Below are positions 47,498-54,764 of a stretch of DNA of 64,000 nt, piece by piece. Position 1 is the first letter of the stretch; each line of letters starts with the position of its first letter. The DNA lies in assembly GCA_038207565.1 (NCBI GenBank), contig JBBQZQ010000017.1, positions 1-64,000 of the forward strand. The letters run 5' to 3'. Below the pieces are notes generated by a model. The model was not told where the DNA came from, ran no database searches, and saw only the letters and a program-made list of their open reading frames with translations. A program made the translations under genes and the position numbers. Origin of the DNA: JALZAI01 sp038207565 (GTDB lineage: Bacteria > Actinomycetota > Actinomycetes > Mycobacteriales > Jatrophihabitantaceae).

Positions 47498-48838
47498 CTA
47501 CGGGCAGCGCAACCGCAGCGTCACCAGCGCGCCGCCGGAGGATGTGCGGCCGATGTGCATCGCCCCACCGCCGGCCTCGGCGCAGCGCCGCGCGATGTCG
47601 AGGCCGAGACCGCTCGAGCCGCGGTCGCTGCGTCCCCGGATCTCGGACTCGCTCGGGATACCGGGGCCGTCATCGGCGATCTCCAAGGTGGCACCGTCGT
47701 CGCTCGCGGCGAGGCGGACCGAGAAGGCCGTGCCCTCCGGGGTGTGCGCGACGATGTTTTCGAGCAACGCATCCACGGCTGCGGCGAGGTCCCCGGCGGC
47801 CGCTCGGACGGGCAGCGGCGCGCTCGGCAGCGCGATGCTGCTCGCGCGATGCTGCTCGTCGGTCAGCGCCGACCAGAACGTGACGCGGTCGCCCACGACG
47901 TCTGTCGCGTCGGACGCGGGCATCCGTCCCTCGCGTTGCGGGCGACGGGCTGCGTGGATCACCGCGGTCAGCGTGCGCTCCAGCTCGTTCACGTGGCTAC
48001 CGACGCGCTCGGACTCGCCCTGGTCACGCAGCGCCTCGGCGTCCAGCCGGAGCGTCGTGAGCGGCGTGCGCAGCCGGTGCGAAAGGTCGGCGACGGTTTC
48101 TCGCTCTTCGGCGATCAATTCGTCGATGCGGTCGGCGAGCCGGTTCAGCGCCTTGCCGACGTCGGCGACCTCCCGTGGGCCGTCCGTGGGCGCACGTGCC
48201 GTGGCGTCGCCGATGCTGAGCTGCTGTGCGGTCTCGGCGGTACGAACCAGCGGGCGGGTGATGCGCCGCGTCAGCAGTTCGCCGGCGGCAGTGCCGATCA
48301 GCAGCAGGCCGACGCTGCCGGCGAGCAACAGGAGGTATGAGCCGTGCGCGCCGTCGAACCGCTTGTCGTCGGAGAGATACACCCGCACGACATAGACACC
48401 GGACGGGCCGGGGGCAACCGCCTCGGCAATGCTGCCGTCGGCAATCTTGCGCAGCTGCGCCTGCGGGGCGCCGGCCCGGTCGTCGCCGTCGCCCCTGTTC
48501 CGGTTGGTGGGGTAGCCCTGGCCGCCGGGGGCACCGCTGCGCGCCGGTGGCGGTTGCTGGTCGTCACCAGGGGTACTGCCGATCGTCGTCCCGTCCGGCA
48601 ACCGGATGGAGACCGGCCGGCCGGACGTGGTGGTCTGCGAGGCCACGTAGGCGGCCAGTTGCTGCGTGGTGCGTGAGCTGTTGCGCAGGTCGAGTGATAT
48701 CGCGCGGGCCTGGCTGATCGTGTCGTCGTCGGCGCGCTGTCCGACCGCGCTGTGGATCAGGAACGCGAGCGGGACGGCGAAGGCGAGCACGACCAGCGTC
48801 GTCAGCCCCACTGCGAGCAACAGGATGCGACGACGCAT
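47498..48838 (-). CDS. Sensor histidine kinase of a two-component system
   Basis: A 446-residue kinase. Two helices (LLLAVGLTTLVVLAFAVPLAF and SYLLLLAGSVGLLLIGTAAG) flank an extracytoplasmic sensor (about 32-165). A HAMP domain follows (LTRRITRPLVRTAETAQQL), then HisKA with VADLSHRLRTPLTTL (phospho-His) and a HATPase with LLENIVAHTPEG, EIADDGPGIP and GSSGLGLDIARR. The ATG overlaps the response-regulator stop (ATGA). It is 90 bases ahead of the redox operon on the same strand, so it may control it. The sensor loop contains a Gly/Pro/Asn-rich stretch. Confidence 0.92.
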   Translation of the reverse strand: MRRRILLLAVGLTTLVVLAFAVPLAFLIHSAVGQRADDDTISQARAISLDLRNSSRTTQQLAAYVASQTTTSGRPVSIRLPDGTTIGSTPGDDQQPPPARSGAPGGQGYPTNRNRGDGDDRAGAPQAQLRKIADGSIAEAVAPGPSGVYVVRVYLSDDKRFDGAHGSYLLLLAGSVGLLLIGTAAGELLTRRITRPLVRTAETAQQLSIGDATARAPTDGPREVADVGKALNRLADRIDELIAEERETVADLSHRLRTPLTTLRLDAEALRDQGESERVGSHVNELERTLTAVIHAARRPQREGRMPASDATDVVGDRVTFWSALTDEQHRASSIALPSAPLPVRAAAGDLAAAVDALLENIVAHTPEGTAFSVRLAASDDGATLEIADDGPGIPSESEIRGRSDRGSSGLGLDIARRCAEAGGGAMHIGRTSSGGALVTLRLRCP

Positions 48839-49533
48839 CAGCTTGCCGCCGGCGCGACGAGCCGCACGCCGACCCCGCGCACGCTCTGCAGGTAGCGCGG
48901 CGCGGCGGCTGTTTCGCCGAGTTTGCGCCGCAGCCAGGAAAGGTGGACGTCGACGGTGCGGTCCGATCCGCCCCAGGCCAGTTGCCAGACCTCGCTGAGC
49001 AGATCGCGCTTGGACACGACTTCTCCCGCGCGGCGCGCGAGCGCGAGCAGCAGCTCGAACTCCTTGCGGGCCAGCTCGACCGGCCGCCCGTCGACGGTCA
49101 CCTCGTAGCTGCGGGTGTCGATCACCAACCCGTCCGGCCCGCCGATCGTGATCACCGGGTCCTCGTCGGTGCGGCCCATGCGGCGCAGCACAGCACGGAT
49201 GCGCGCGTTGAGCTGCTGCGCGGTGAACGGCTTGATCACGTAATCGTCGGCCCCGATGTCTAGTACGCGGACCATCTCGGACTCGTCGTCGCGAGCGGTC
49301 GCGACGATCACGGGGACGTCGCTGACCGCCCGCAGCATCGACAGCACGTCGGCCCCGTCGATGTCGGGCAGGCCGAGGTCGAGCAGCACGACGTCCGGCT
49401 TGTTCTCGACGGCCACGCTCAACGCCGGAATGCCGGATCCGATGGCTGTCACGCTGTGCCCGTGGTCGCGCAGGGCGCGCGTGAGCGCAGAGCGGATGGC
49501 CGCGTCGTCCTCGACCAGCAGCACCTGCACCAT
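48838..49533 (-). CDS. OmpR/PhoB-family response regulator
   Basis: A 231-residue regulator. Asp52 in VVLLDLGLPDIDG is the phospho-acceptor, with acidic VEDD, ATARDD and Lys in IKPFTAQQL. The winged helix (about 130-230) includes LARKEFELLLALARRAG, VWQLAWGGSDRTVDVHLSWL and QSVRGVGVRL. It is translationally coupled to the histidine kinase. The ATG at 49533 is divergent from the UbiD-family gene with 56 bases between, so it could also affect that promoter. Confidence 0.93.
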   Translation of the reverse strand: MVQVLLVEDDAAIRSALTRALRDHGHSVTAIGSGIPALSVAVENKPDVVLLDLGLPDIDGADVLSMLRAVSDVPVIVATARDDESEMVRVLDIGADDYVIKPFTAQQLNARIRAVLRRMGRTDEDPVITIGGPDGLVIDTRSYEVTVDGRPVELARKEFELLLALARRAGEVVSKRDLLSEVWQLAWGGSDRTVDVHLSWLRRKLGETAAAPRYLQSVRGVGVRLVAPAAS

Positions 49534-49589
49534 GGCCGCGACGGTACCGCGACGGCCTCGGCGCCAGCCTTGACGACATACTGGCTGAC

Positions 49590-51041
49590 GTGGCGTTCAG
49601 CGATCTCCAGGCTTTCCTCGCGGCACTGGAGCGCGACGGCGACCTGACCCGCATACGTGCGTCGGTCGACCCGCATCTGGAGGTCACGGGCATCGTCGAG
49701 CGCGTAGTGCGCGCCGGTGGGCCGGCACTGCTGTTCGAGAAGCCGTCACGCGGGCAGATGCCCCTGGCGATCAACGTGTTCGGCACTGCGCGCCGGATGG
49801 CGCGGGCCCTCGGCGTCGATGATCTGGACGAGATCGGCGAGCGGATCGGCGAGCTGCTCAAGCCGGAGCTGCCGCGCGGTGTCGGCGGACTGCGTGATGC
49901 GCTCGGCAAGGTGGCCCAATTGCGCGCCGCACCGCCGCGCCGCGTCAGGTCGGCGCCGTGTCAGGAGGTAGTCCTGCGTGGCGCGGATGTGGACCTGGAC
50001 ATGCTGCCCGGCATCAAGGCGTGGCCGTCCGACGGCGGCGTCTTCCTCAATCTCGGGCTGACCCACACGCGACATCCGACGACGGGTGCGCGCAATCTGG
50101 GCATGTATCGATTGCAGCAGCAGGACGCACGCACCGTCAGCCTGCACTGGCAGATCCACAAGGACTCGACCTCGCATGCAGCTGTGGCCGAGCGCAGTGG
50201 GGAGCGGCTTCCGGTCGCCATCGCGTTCGGCTGCCCGCCGGCGGTCACCTACGCCGCGTCCGCCCCGCTGCCGGCCGACATCGACGAGTACCTGTTCGCC
50301 GGATTCCTGCAGCGCGAGCGTGTTGACATGGTCGATTGCGTGTCCGTCCCGCTGCAGGTGCCGGCCGCGGCGCAGGTCGTGCTGGAGGGTTGGGTCGAGC
50401 CGGGGGCGCGGTTGCCGGAAGGACCGTTCGGTGATCACACCGGCTTCTACACACCGGTCGAGCCGTTCCCGTACGTCCGCGTCGAGACCATGACGATGCG
50501 GGCGCAGCCGATCTACCAGTCGATCATCGTCGGACGCCCGCCACAGGAGGACGGCCCGATCGGCAAGGCGACCGAGCGGATCTTCCTGCCGCTGATCAAG
50601 CTGACCGTTCCCGAGATCGTCGACTACGACCTGCCCGAGGCGGGTGTGTTCCACAACTGCGTGATCGTCGCGATCGACAAGCGCTTCCCGAAGCACGCGC
50701 AGAAGGTGATGAACGCGGTATGGGGCGCGGGGTTGCTGTCGCTGTCGAAGCTGATCGTGGTCGTCGACGCCGACTGCGACGTACACGACTACGCCGAGGT
50801 GGCCTGGCGCGCGCTGGGCAACGTGGACTATGCCCATGACGCGCTGCACACGATCGGGCCGGTCGACCACCTCGACCATGGTTCCTACGAACAGTTCTAC
50901 GGCGGCAAGCTGGGCATCGACGCGACCCGCAAGCTGCCCGGCGAGGGTTACCGGCGCGAGGGCGGATGGCCGCAGGAGTGCGTGCTGGATCCCGGCACCC
51001 GCGCAGCTGTGGAACGCCGCTGGAGCGAGTACGGCCTGTAG
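49590..51041 (+). CDS. UbiD-family decarboxylase of menaquinone (futalosine) biosynthesis
   Basis: A 483-residue prenylated-FMN-dependent decarboxylase. PSDGGVFLNLGLTHTRHP, RNLGMYRLQQQDARTVSLHW, EGPFGDHTGFYTPVEPFPY and FPKHAQKVMNAVWGAG match the UbiD family, including prFMN-contacting Arg and the active-site Glu region. Menaquinone clusters of Streptomyces that use futalosine carry the same UbiD-UbiA-UbiX-AsnC order, so it most likely decarboxylates the 1,4-dihydroxy-6-naphthoate-derived intermediate after prenylation. The prFMN comes from the UbiX encoded two genes on. The GTG at 49590 follows the divergent regulator start by 56 bases. Confidence 0.9.
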   Translation: MAFSDLQAFLAALERDGDLTRIRASVDPHLEVTGIVERVVRAGGPALLFEKPSRGQMPLAINVFGTARRMARALGVDDLDEIGERIGELLKPELPRGVGGLRDALGKVAQLRAAPPRRVRSAPCQEVVLRGADVDLDMLPGIKAWPSDGGVFLNLGLTHTRHPTTGARNLGMYRLQQQDARTVSLHWQIHKDSTSHAAVAERSGERLPVAIAFGCPPAVTYAASAPLPADIDEYLFAGFLQRERVDMVDCVSVPLQVPAAAQVVLEGWVEPGARLPEGPFGDHTGFYTPVEPFPYVRVETMTMRAQPIYQSIIVGRPPQEDGPIGKATERIFLPLIKLTVPEIVDYDLPEAGVFHNCVIVAIDKRFPKHAQKVMNAVWGAGLLSLSKLIVVVDADCDVHDYAEVAWRALGNVDYAHDALHTIGPVDHLDHGSYEQFYGGKLGIDATRKLPGEGYRREGGWPQECVLDPGTRAAVERRWSEYGL

Positions 51042-51059
51042 TTCCGGCCCCGCGCAGCT

Positions 51060-51148
51060 GTTTTCCCCGCTGGTGACCGGTAAACACCTACCGAACCGGC
51101 TACCAGCGGGGAAAACATCTACCGAACCGGCTACCAGCGGGGAAAACA
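51060..51148. repeat. Palindromic and direct repeats in the UbiD-UbiA gap
   Basis: Two 30-base direct copies at 51088-51117 and 51119-51148 (period 31) end in CCAGCGGGGAAAACA. The stretch at 51060-51080 (GTTTTCCCCGCTGGTGACCGG) is an inverted near-copy of their second halves, so it can form a hairpin with either copy: alternative stem-loops 18 bases or more long. It lies 18 bases after the UbiD stop and 33 bases before the UbiA start. Confidence 0.9.
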
Positions 51149-51181
51149 AGGCTCAGGACACCGGCTGGCAGAATCGAGTTC

Positions 51182-52081
51182 GTGGATACCGCGGTCGCAA
51201 CGCCGTCGGCGCACCGGGTACGCGCGTTCCTGTCGCTGGTGATGATCGAGCACTCGATCTTCGCGCTGCCGTTCGCCTATATCGCGGCGCTCACCGCGAT
51301 GTGGCGGCAGACCCGCACGGTGCACTGGGTCGAGCTGGCGTTGATCACCGTCGCGATGGTGTCCGCCCGCACGGTCGCCATGTCTGCCAACCGCATCCTG
51401 GACCGCCGCTTCGACGCGCTGAACCCGCGGACGGCGCGGCGCGAACTGGTGACCGGCGAGCTGACCGTCCGCTCGGCGTGGGCGGGCACCGTGGTCGCGC
51501 TCGTCGTCTTCCTGGCCAGCGCCGCCGCCCTGTCCTGGGTCTGCCTCGCGCTCGCCCCCGTCGCGATCGCCCTGCTTGTGCTCTACAGCTACGGCAAGCG
51601 GTTCACCGACCTCCCGCAGGTGCTGCTCGCTGTTGCGCAGTTCGTCGCGCCGGTGGGGGCCTGGCTGGCAGTCAGCGGCGGCGCCGGGTGGGCGCCCACT
51701 GCGCTCGGGATCGCGGTCGGCACCTGGATCGGTGGCTTCGATCTCATCTATTCCTGTCAAGACGCCGACATCGACCGGCAGATCGGGTCGCGGTCGTTCC
51801 CGGCCCGTTACGGGATCCCGGCGGCGCTCACGACCTCGTCGATCGTCCACGCGGGCACGCTCGCGGCATTCGGGTGGTTCGGTGCCGCGGCCAGGCTCGG
51901 CTGGGCGTGGTGGACGGGGGTCGCGTTGACCGGAGCCGTCCTGGTCTACGAGCACGCGATCGTGCGCCCAAACGATCTGTCCCGCGTGAACCGCGCGTTC
52001 TTCACGGCCAACGGCGTGATCGGTATCGGCCTGTTCGGCTTCGCTCTGCTGGATCTCCTTATGCACGGGTTGCGGGCATGA
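51182..52081 (+). CDS. mqnP: UbiA-family prenyltransferase of menaquinone biosynthesis
   Basis: A 299-residue membrane enzyme with about eight helices. The Asp-rich motif NRILDRRFDALNPRTA (NxxxDxxxD) binds Mg-prenyl diphosphate, and the second, QDADIDRQIGSRSFPARYG, follows. SLVMIEHSIFALPFAYIAAL is the N-terminal signature of the MqnP/UbiA-like group. It attaches a polyprenyl chain to the naphthoate nucleus in the membrane. The GTG at 51182 follows the repeat region; the stop overlaps the UbiX start (ATGA). Confidence 0.93.
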   Translation: MDTAVATPSAHRVRAFLSLVMIEHSIFALPFAYIAALTAMWRQTRTVHWVELALITVAMVSARTVAMSANRILDRRFDALNPRTARRELVTGELTVRSAWAGTVVALVVFLASAAALSWVCLALAPVAIALLVLYSYGKRFTDLPQVLLAVAQFVAPVGAWLAVSGGAGWAPTALGIAVGTWIGGFDLIYSCQDADIDRQIGSRSFPARYGIPAALTTSSIVHAGTLAAFGWFGAAARLGWAWWTGVALTGAVLVYEHAIVRPNDLSRVNRAFFTANGVIGIGLFGFALLDLLMHGLRA

Positions 52082-52695
52082 GCATTCCGTGGGTGGTCGG
52101 AGTGTCCGGCGCGTCGGGAACCCCGTACGCGCGCTCGGTCGTCACGGCGCTGCTGGACGCCCGCGAACGGGTCGAGCTCGTCGTGTCGCGCGCTGCGCGG
52201 TTGACGATGCTCGACGAGACCGGCATCTCGTTTCGCGACGGACACTGGCGCGAGGATCTCGAAACCTGGCTCGGCCGCGAGGTCGAAGGCGTGAGGTACT
52301 GGAGCGCGGGCGACCTGGCCGCCGGCCCCGCCAGCGGTTCGTACCCGGCGCGCGGCATGGTCGTGGTCCCCGCCTCGACCGCGGCAGTGGCCGGCATCGC
52401 CCTCGGGTTGTCGAAGGATCTGTTGCAGCGCGCGGCGGACGTCACCTTGAAGGAACGCCGTCCACTCGTCGTCGTGCCGCGCGAGACGCCCTACACCCGG
52501 GCGACCTTGCAGCACCTGCTGAGCCTGCACGACGCCGGGGCGACGGTGCTGCCCGCGAGTCCAGGGTTCTACACAGCGCCGCAGGAGGTGCAGCAGCTCG
52601 TCGACTTCGTCGCGGCCAAGGTACTCGACGTGCTCGGCGTGAAACACGACCTGATTACCCGGTGGACGGGCGAACTCGGCAAGGCGCGCTGCTGA
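52078..52695 (+). CDS. ubiX: UbiX-family flavin prenyltransferase
   Basis: A 205-residue flavoprotein that prenylates FMN to make prFMN for UbiD enzymes. GVSGASGTPYARSVVTALL is the FMN-binding N-terminus; VVVPASTAAVAGIALGLSKD, LLQRAADVTLKERRPLVVVP and RETPYTRATLQHLLSLHDAG hold the conserved Ser, Arg and Tyr residues, and LPASPGFYTAPQEVQQLVDF closes the fold. Overlaps UbiA by four bases and touches the AsnC gene (TGATG), so the four genes are coupled. Confidence 0.95.
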   Translation: MSIPWVVGVSGASGTPYARSVVTALLDARERVELVVSRAARLTMLDETGISFRDGHWREDLETWLGREVEGVRYWSAGDLAAGPASGSYPARGMVVVPASTAAVAGIALGLSKDLLQRAADVTLKERRPLVVVPRETPYTRATLQHLLSLHDAGATVLPASPGFYTAPQEVQQLVDFVAAKVLDVLGVKHDLITRWTGELGKARC

Positions 52696-53141
52696 TGGAT
52701 GCCGTCGATCGGCAGTTGCTCGCCGCACTGCGCCTGAACGCGCGGGTGACGTTCGCGGAGCTGGCGCGCACGGTCGGGTTGAGCGCGCCCGCAGTACACG
52801 AGCGCGTCGGCAAGCTGGAGGCCCAGGGGGTGATCACCGGCTATCACGCGGCAGTGGCGCCGCAAGCCCTCGGCTACTCGACCAATGCGCTCGTCGGAGT
52901 CTTCATCGACGACAGCGCCGACACCGACGACATCGCGGCGAGCCTGGAGGCATTGCCACAGGTCGAGGACTGCTGGTTCGTCGCGGGCGAGGAGACTTTC
53001 GTCGTCAAGGTCTGCGTGCCCGCCGTCGCCGACCTGGAGGCAGTGATCCGTGCGCTGACCGCGGTGCGGGGTATCGCGCGTACGCGCACGACCGTCGTCC
53101 TGTCGACCAAGTTCGAGGGACGCGTGCAACCTGCCGATTGA
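52695..53141 (+). CDS. Lrp/AsnC-family transcriptional regulator
   Basis: A 148-residue regulator. The N-terminal HTH (VDRQLLAALRLNARVTFAEL, LSAPAVHERVGKLEAQGVI) is followed by the RAM ligand-binding domain (about 65-148) with LPQVEDCWFVAGEETFVVKV. Overlap with the ubiX stop shows it belongs to the menaquinone operon. An AsnC gene in this place is also seen beside streptomycete mqn genes, so control of menaquinone synthesis is a reasonable inference. The ligand is unknown. Confidence 0.9.
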   Translation: MDAVDRQLLAALRLNARVTFAELARTVGLSAPAVHERVGKLEAQGVITGYHAAVAPQALGYSTNALVGVFIDDSADTDDIAASLEALPQVEDCWFVAGEETFVVKVCVPAVADLEAVIRALTAVRGIARTRTTVVLSTKFEGRVQPAD

Positions 53142-53155
53142 TCAGCGGCCAAGCC

Positions 53156-54061
53156 TCACAAGTATTGCGCGTACGCAGCGGCGAGCACGTAGACCGACGG
53201 CTCGCAGCGGCGGCCGTCGGTGGCGTACCGATCAGCCAGCGCGCCGGAATCCAGGAGATCCGTGACCGCCCACCCGTGCTCGTCGAGGAACGCGCCGACC
53301 TGGGTCATCGGCATGCCGAATGTCAGCGGCTCGCCGACCAGGGAGACGGAACGGCTGGCGAGTCGGCGCAGCGGCGCGGTCCGTCCCGGGCCACCGACGC
53401 CGTCCCACAGATCTGTGGTGAGCGTCGATCCCGCTCCGCACAGCCCGTACAGCGCGGAGAGGGTCGAGACGACAGCCTCCCGCGACAGGTAAGGCGCCAC
53501 GCCTTCCCAAACGACGAAAGTGGGCGCGCCGACAACGAACCCGGTGCCGGCGAGGCGGTCGGCCAGCGACTGGGTGCGGAAATCGATCTCGACCCGGCGC
53601 ACCCGCGGGGGCCCGAACACGACGGGATGCCCGGCGACGATGGCGGCCTTGCGCCGGGAGGCCGGGGGCAGATCCAGCTCGTATACCGACCGGCCGGCGA
53701 GCTCGTCGACGAAGCGGTAGGCGCGCGAGTCGTAGCCGGCGCCTAGAATCACGACCTGCTCGACCCCGTTGCGCAGCGCGGCGTGCAGCAGGTCGTCGAT
53801 TAACCGGTGCCGGCAGAGCACGTGCGTCCACACGCCGGCGAGGCTGCCGCGCCCCGCGATGCGCAGCAGCGGTGCGGAGAACCGGGTGGTCTCGAGCAGC
53901 ACGCGCCCACCGAGGGTCAGCAAGTGCGCGGCGAAGGGATCGCTCACGATCCGTTGGGTGGGTCGGCGGCGCATCTCCAGCGCGCGCCACAGCGTCACCG
54001 CCTCGGCTGTCGCGCTCGGCCGGCCGGACGTGTGCAACGTGGGGATCGGCAGCCTGCTCAC
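53156..54061 (-). CDS. Leucine carboxyl methyltransferase-family (PPM1-type) SAM methyltransferase
   Basis: A 301-residue class I methyltransferase. VVILGAGYDSRAYRF is motif I of the LCMT/PPM1 group, YELDLPPASRRKAAIV motif II, and FVVWEGVAPYLSREAVVSTL the characteristic post-motif segment. Mycobacteria and Streptomyces have many paralogues, often of unknown acceptor or involved in small-molecule O-methylation. GTG 54061 is the start. It is 13 bases after the TetR gene on the same strand and so belongs to the MMPL-TetR transcript. Confidence 0.88.
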   Translation of the reverse strand: MSRLPIPTLHTSGRPSATAEAVTLWRALEMRRRPTQRIVSDPFAAHLLTLGGRVLLETTRFSAPLLRIAGRGSLAGVWTHVLCRHRLIDDLLHAALRNGVEQVVILGAGYDSRAYRFVDELAGRSVYELDLPPASRRKAAIVAGHPVVFGPPRVRRVEIDFRTQSLADRLAGTGFVVGAPTFVVWEGVAPYLSREAVVSTLSALYGLCGAGSTLTTDLWDGVGGPGRTAPLRRLASRSVSLVGEPLTFGMPMTQVGAFLDEHGWAVTDLLDSGALADRYATDGRRCEPSVYVLAAAYAQYL

Positions 54062-54074
54062 GAGCCGCGCCTTC

Positions 54075-54764
54075 TCAGCGTGCCGGTTGTGACGCCAGCC
54101 AGGCGCCGACCGTGTCCGGGGTCGGCGGCTCGGCGAACATGCCGCGGGCGGCGTGTCCCAGCGCCGCTGCCCACAGCACGCGATCCGAGAACTCCTCGAC
54201 CGTGCCGAACGGCAGGTAGGGCTTGGCGATCAGCAGACCGGCCACCCCGTGTGCCGCCGACCAGAGATCGAAGGTGATCGCAAGCGCGTCACCTGCCGCG
54301 AAGATTCCTGCCTCGATGCACTCCACGACAGTCGCGTTGAAGTGCTCGAACGCCGACGAGCGCAGGACGTCGTCGACCTCCGCATTCGGCGTCGCGCACG
54401 GATCGAGTAGTGCGATCCGGTAGTGCTCGGCATGGTCGACGGCAAAGCGGATGTAGGCCATCCCGTGGGCGTGCAGCCGTCCCAGGGCAGTGTCTTCGGT
54501 CGCGGCCGCGGCCAGCATCGCGTCGTCCAGCTCGCGGAACACATCTGCGACCACCGCGGACAGCAGCGCATCCTTGTCGGCGAAATGCAGGTAGAGCGAG
54601 GGCGGCGTGACGCCGACCGCGTCGGCAACCGCCCGGATGGACATCGCGTCGGCTCTGGTGGCCTCGGCGAGCAGCTTCTTCGCCGCGTCCACGATCTCCG
54701 CACGCAGCTGTTCGCCGCTGCCGCGCTGGGCGCGACGACGGCGAACAACCTTGGGCGTCGACAT
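54075..54764 (-). CDS. TetR-family transcriptional regulator
   Basis: A 229-residue regulator. The N-terminal HTH (LRAEIVDAAKKLLAEATRAD, IRAVADAVGVTPPSLYLHFA) is followed by a C-terminal domain of the TetR_C_33/WHG kind (EHYRIALLDP, AHGVAGLLIAKPYLP). Its ATG is immediately after the MMPL stop, so the transporter is made first in the transcript. It presumably represses the MMPL operon by binding the palindrome at 57056-57080. The ligand is unknown. Confidence 0.92.
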   Translation of the reverse strand: MSTPKVVRRRRAQRGSGEQLRAEIVDAAKKLLAEATRADAMSIRAVADAVGVTPPSLYLHFADKDALLSAVVADVFRELDDAMLAAAATEDTALGRLHAHGMAYIRFAVDHAEHYRIALLDPCATPNAEVDDVLRSSAFEHFNATVVECIEAGIFAAGDALAITFDLWSAAHGVAGLLIAKPYLPFGTVEEFSDRVLWAAALGHAARGMFAEPPTPDTVGAWLASQPAR

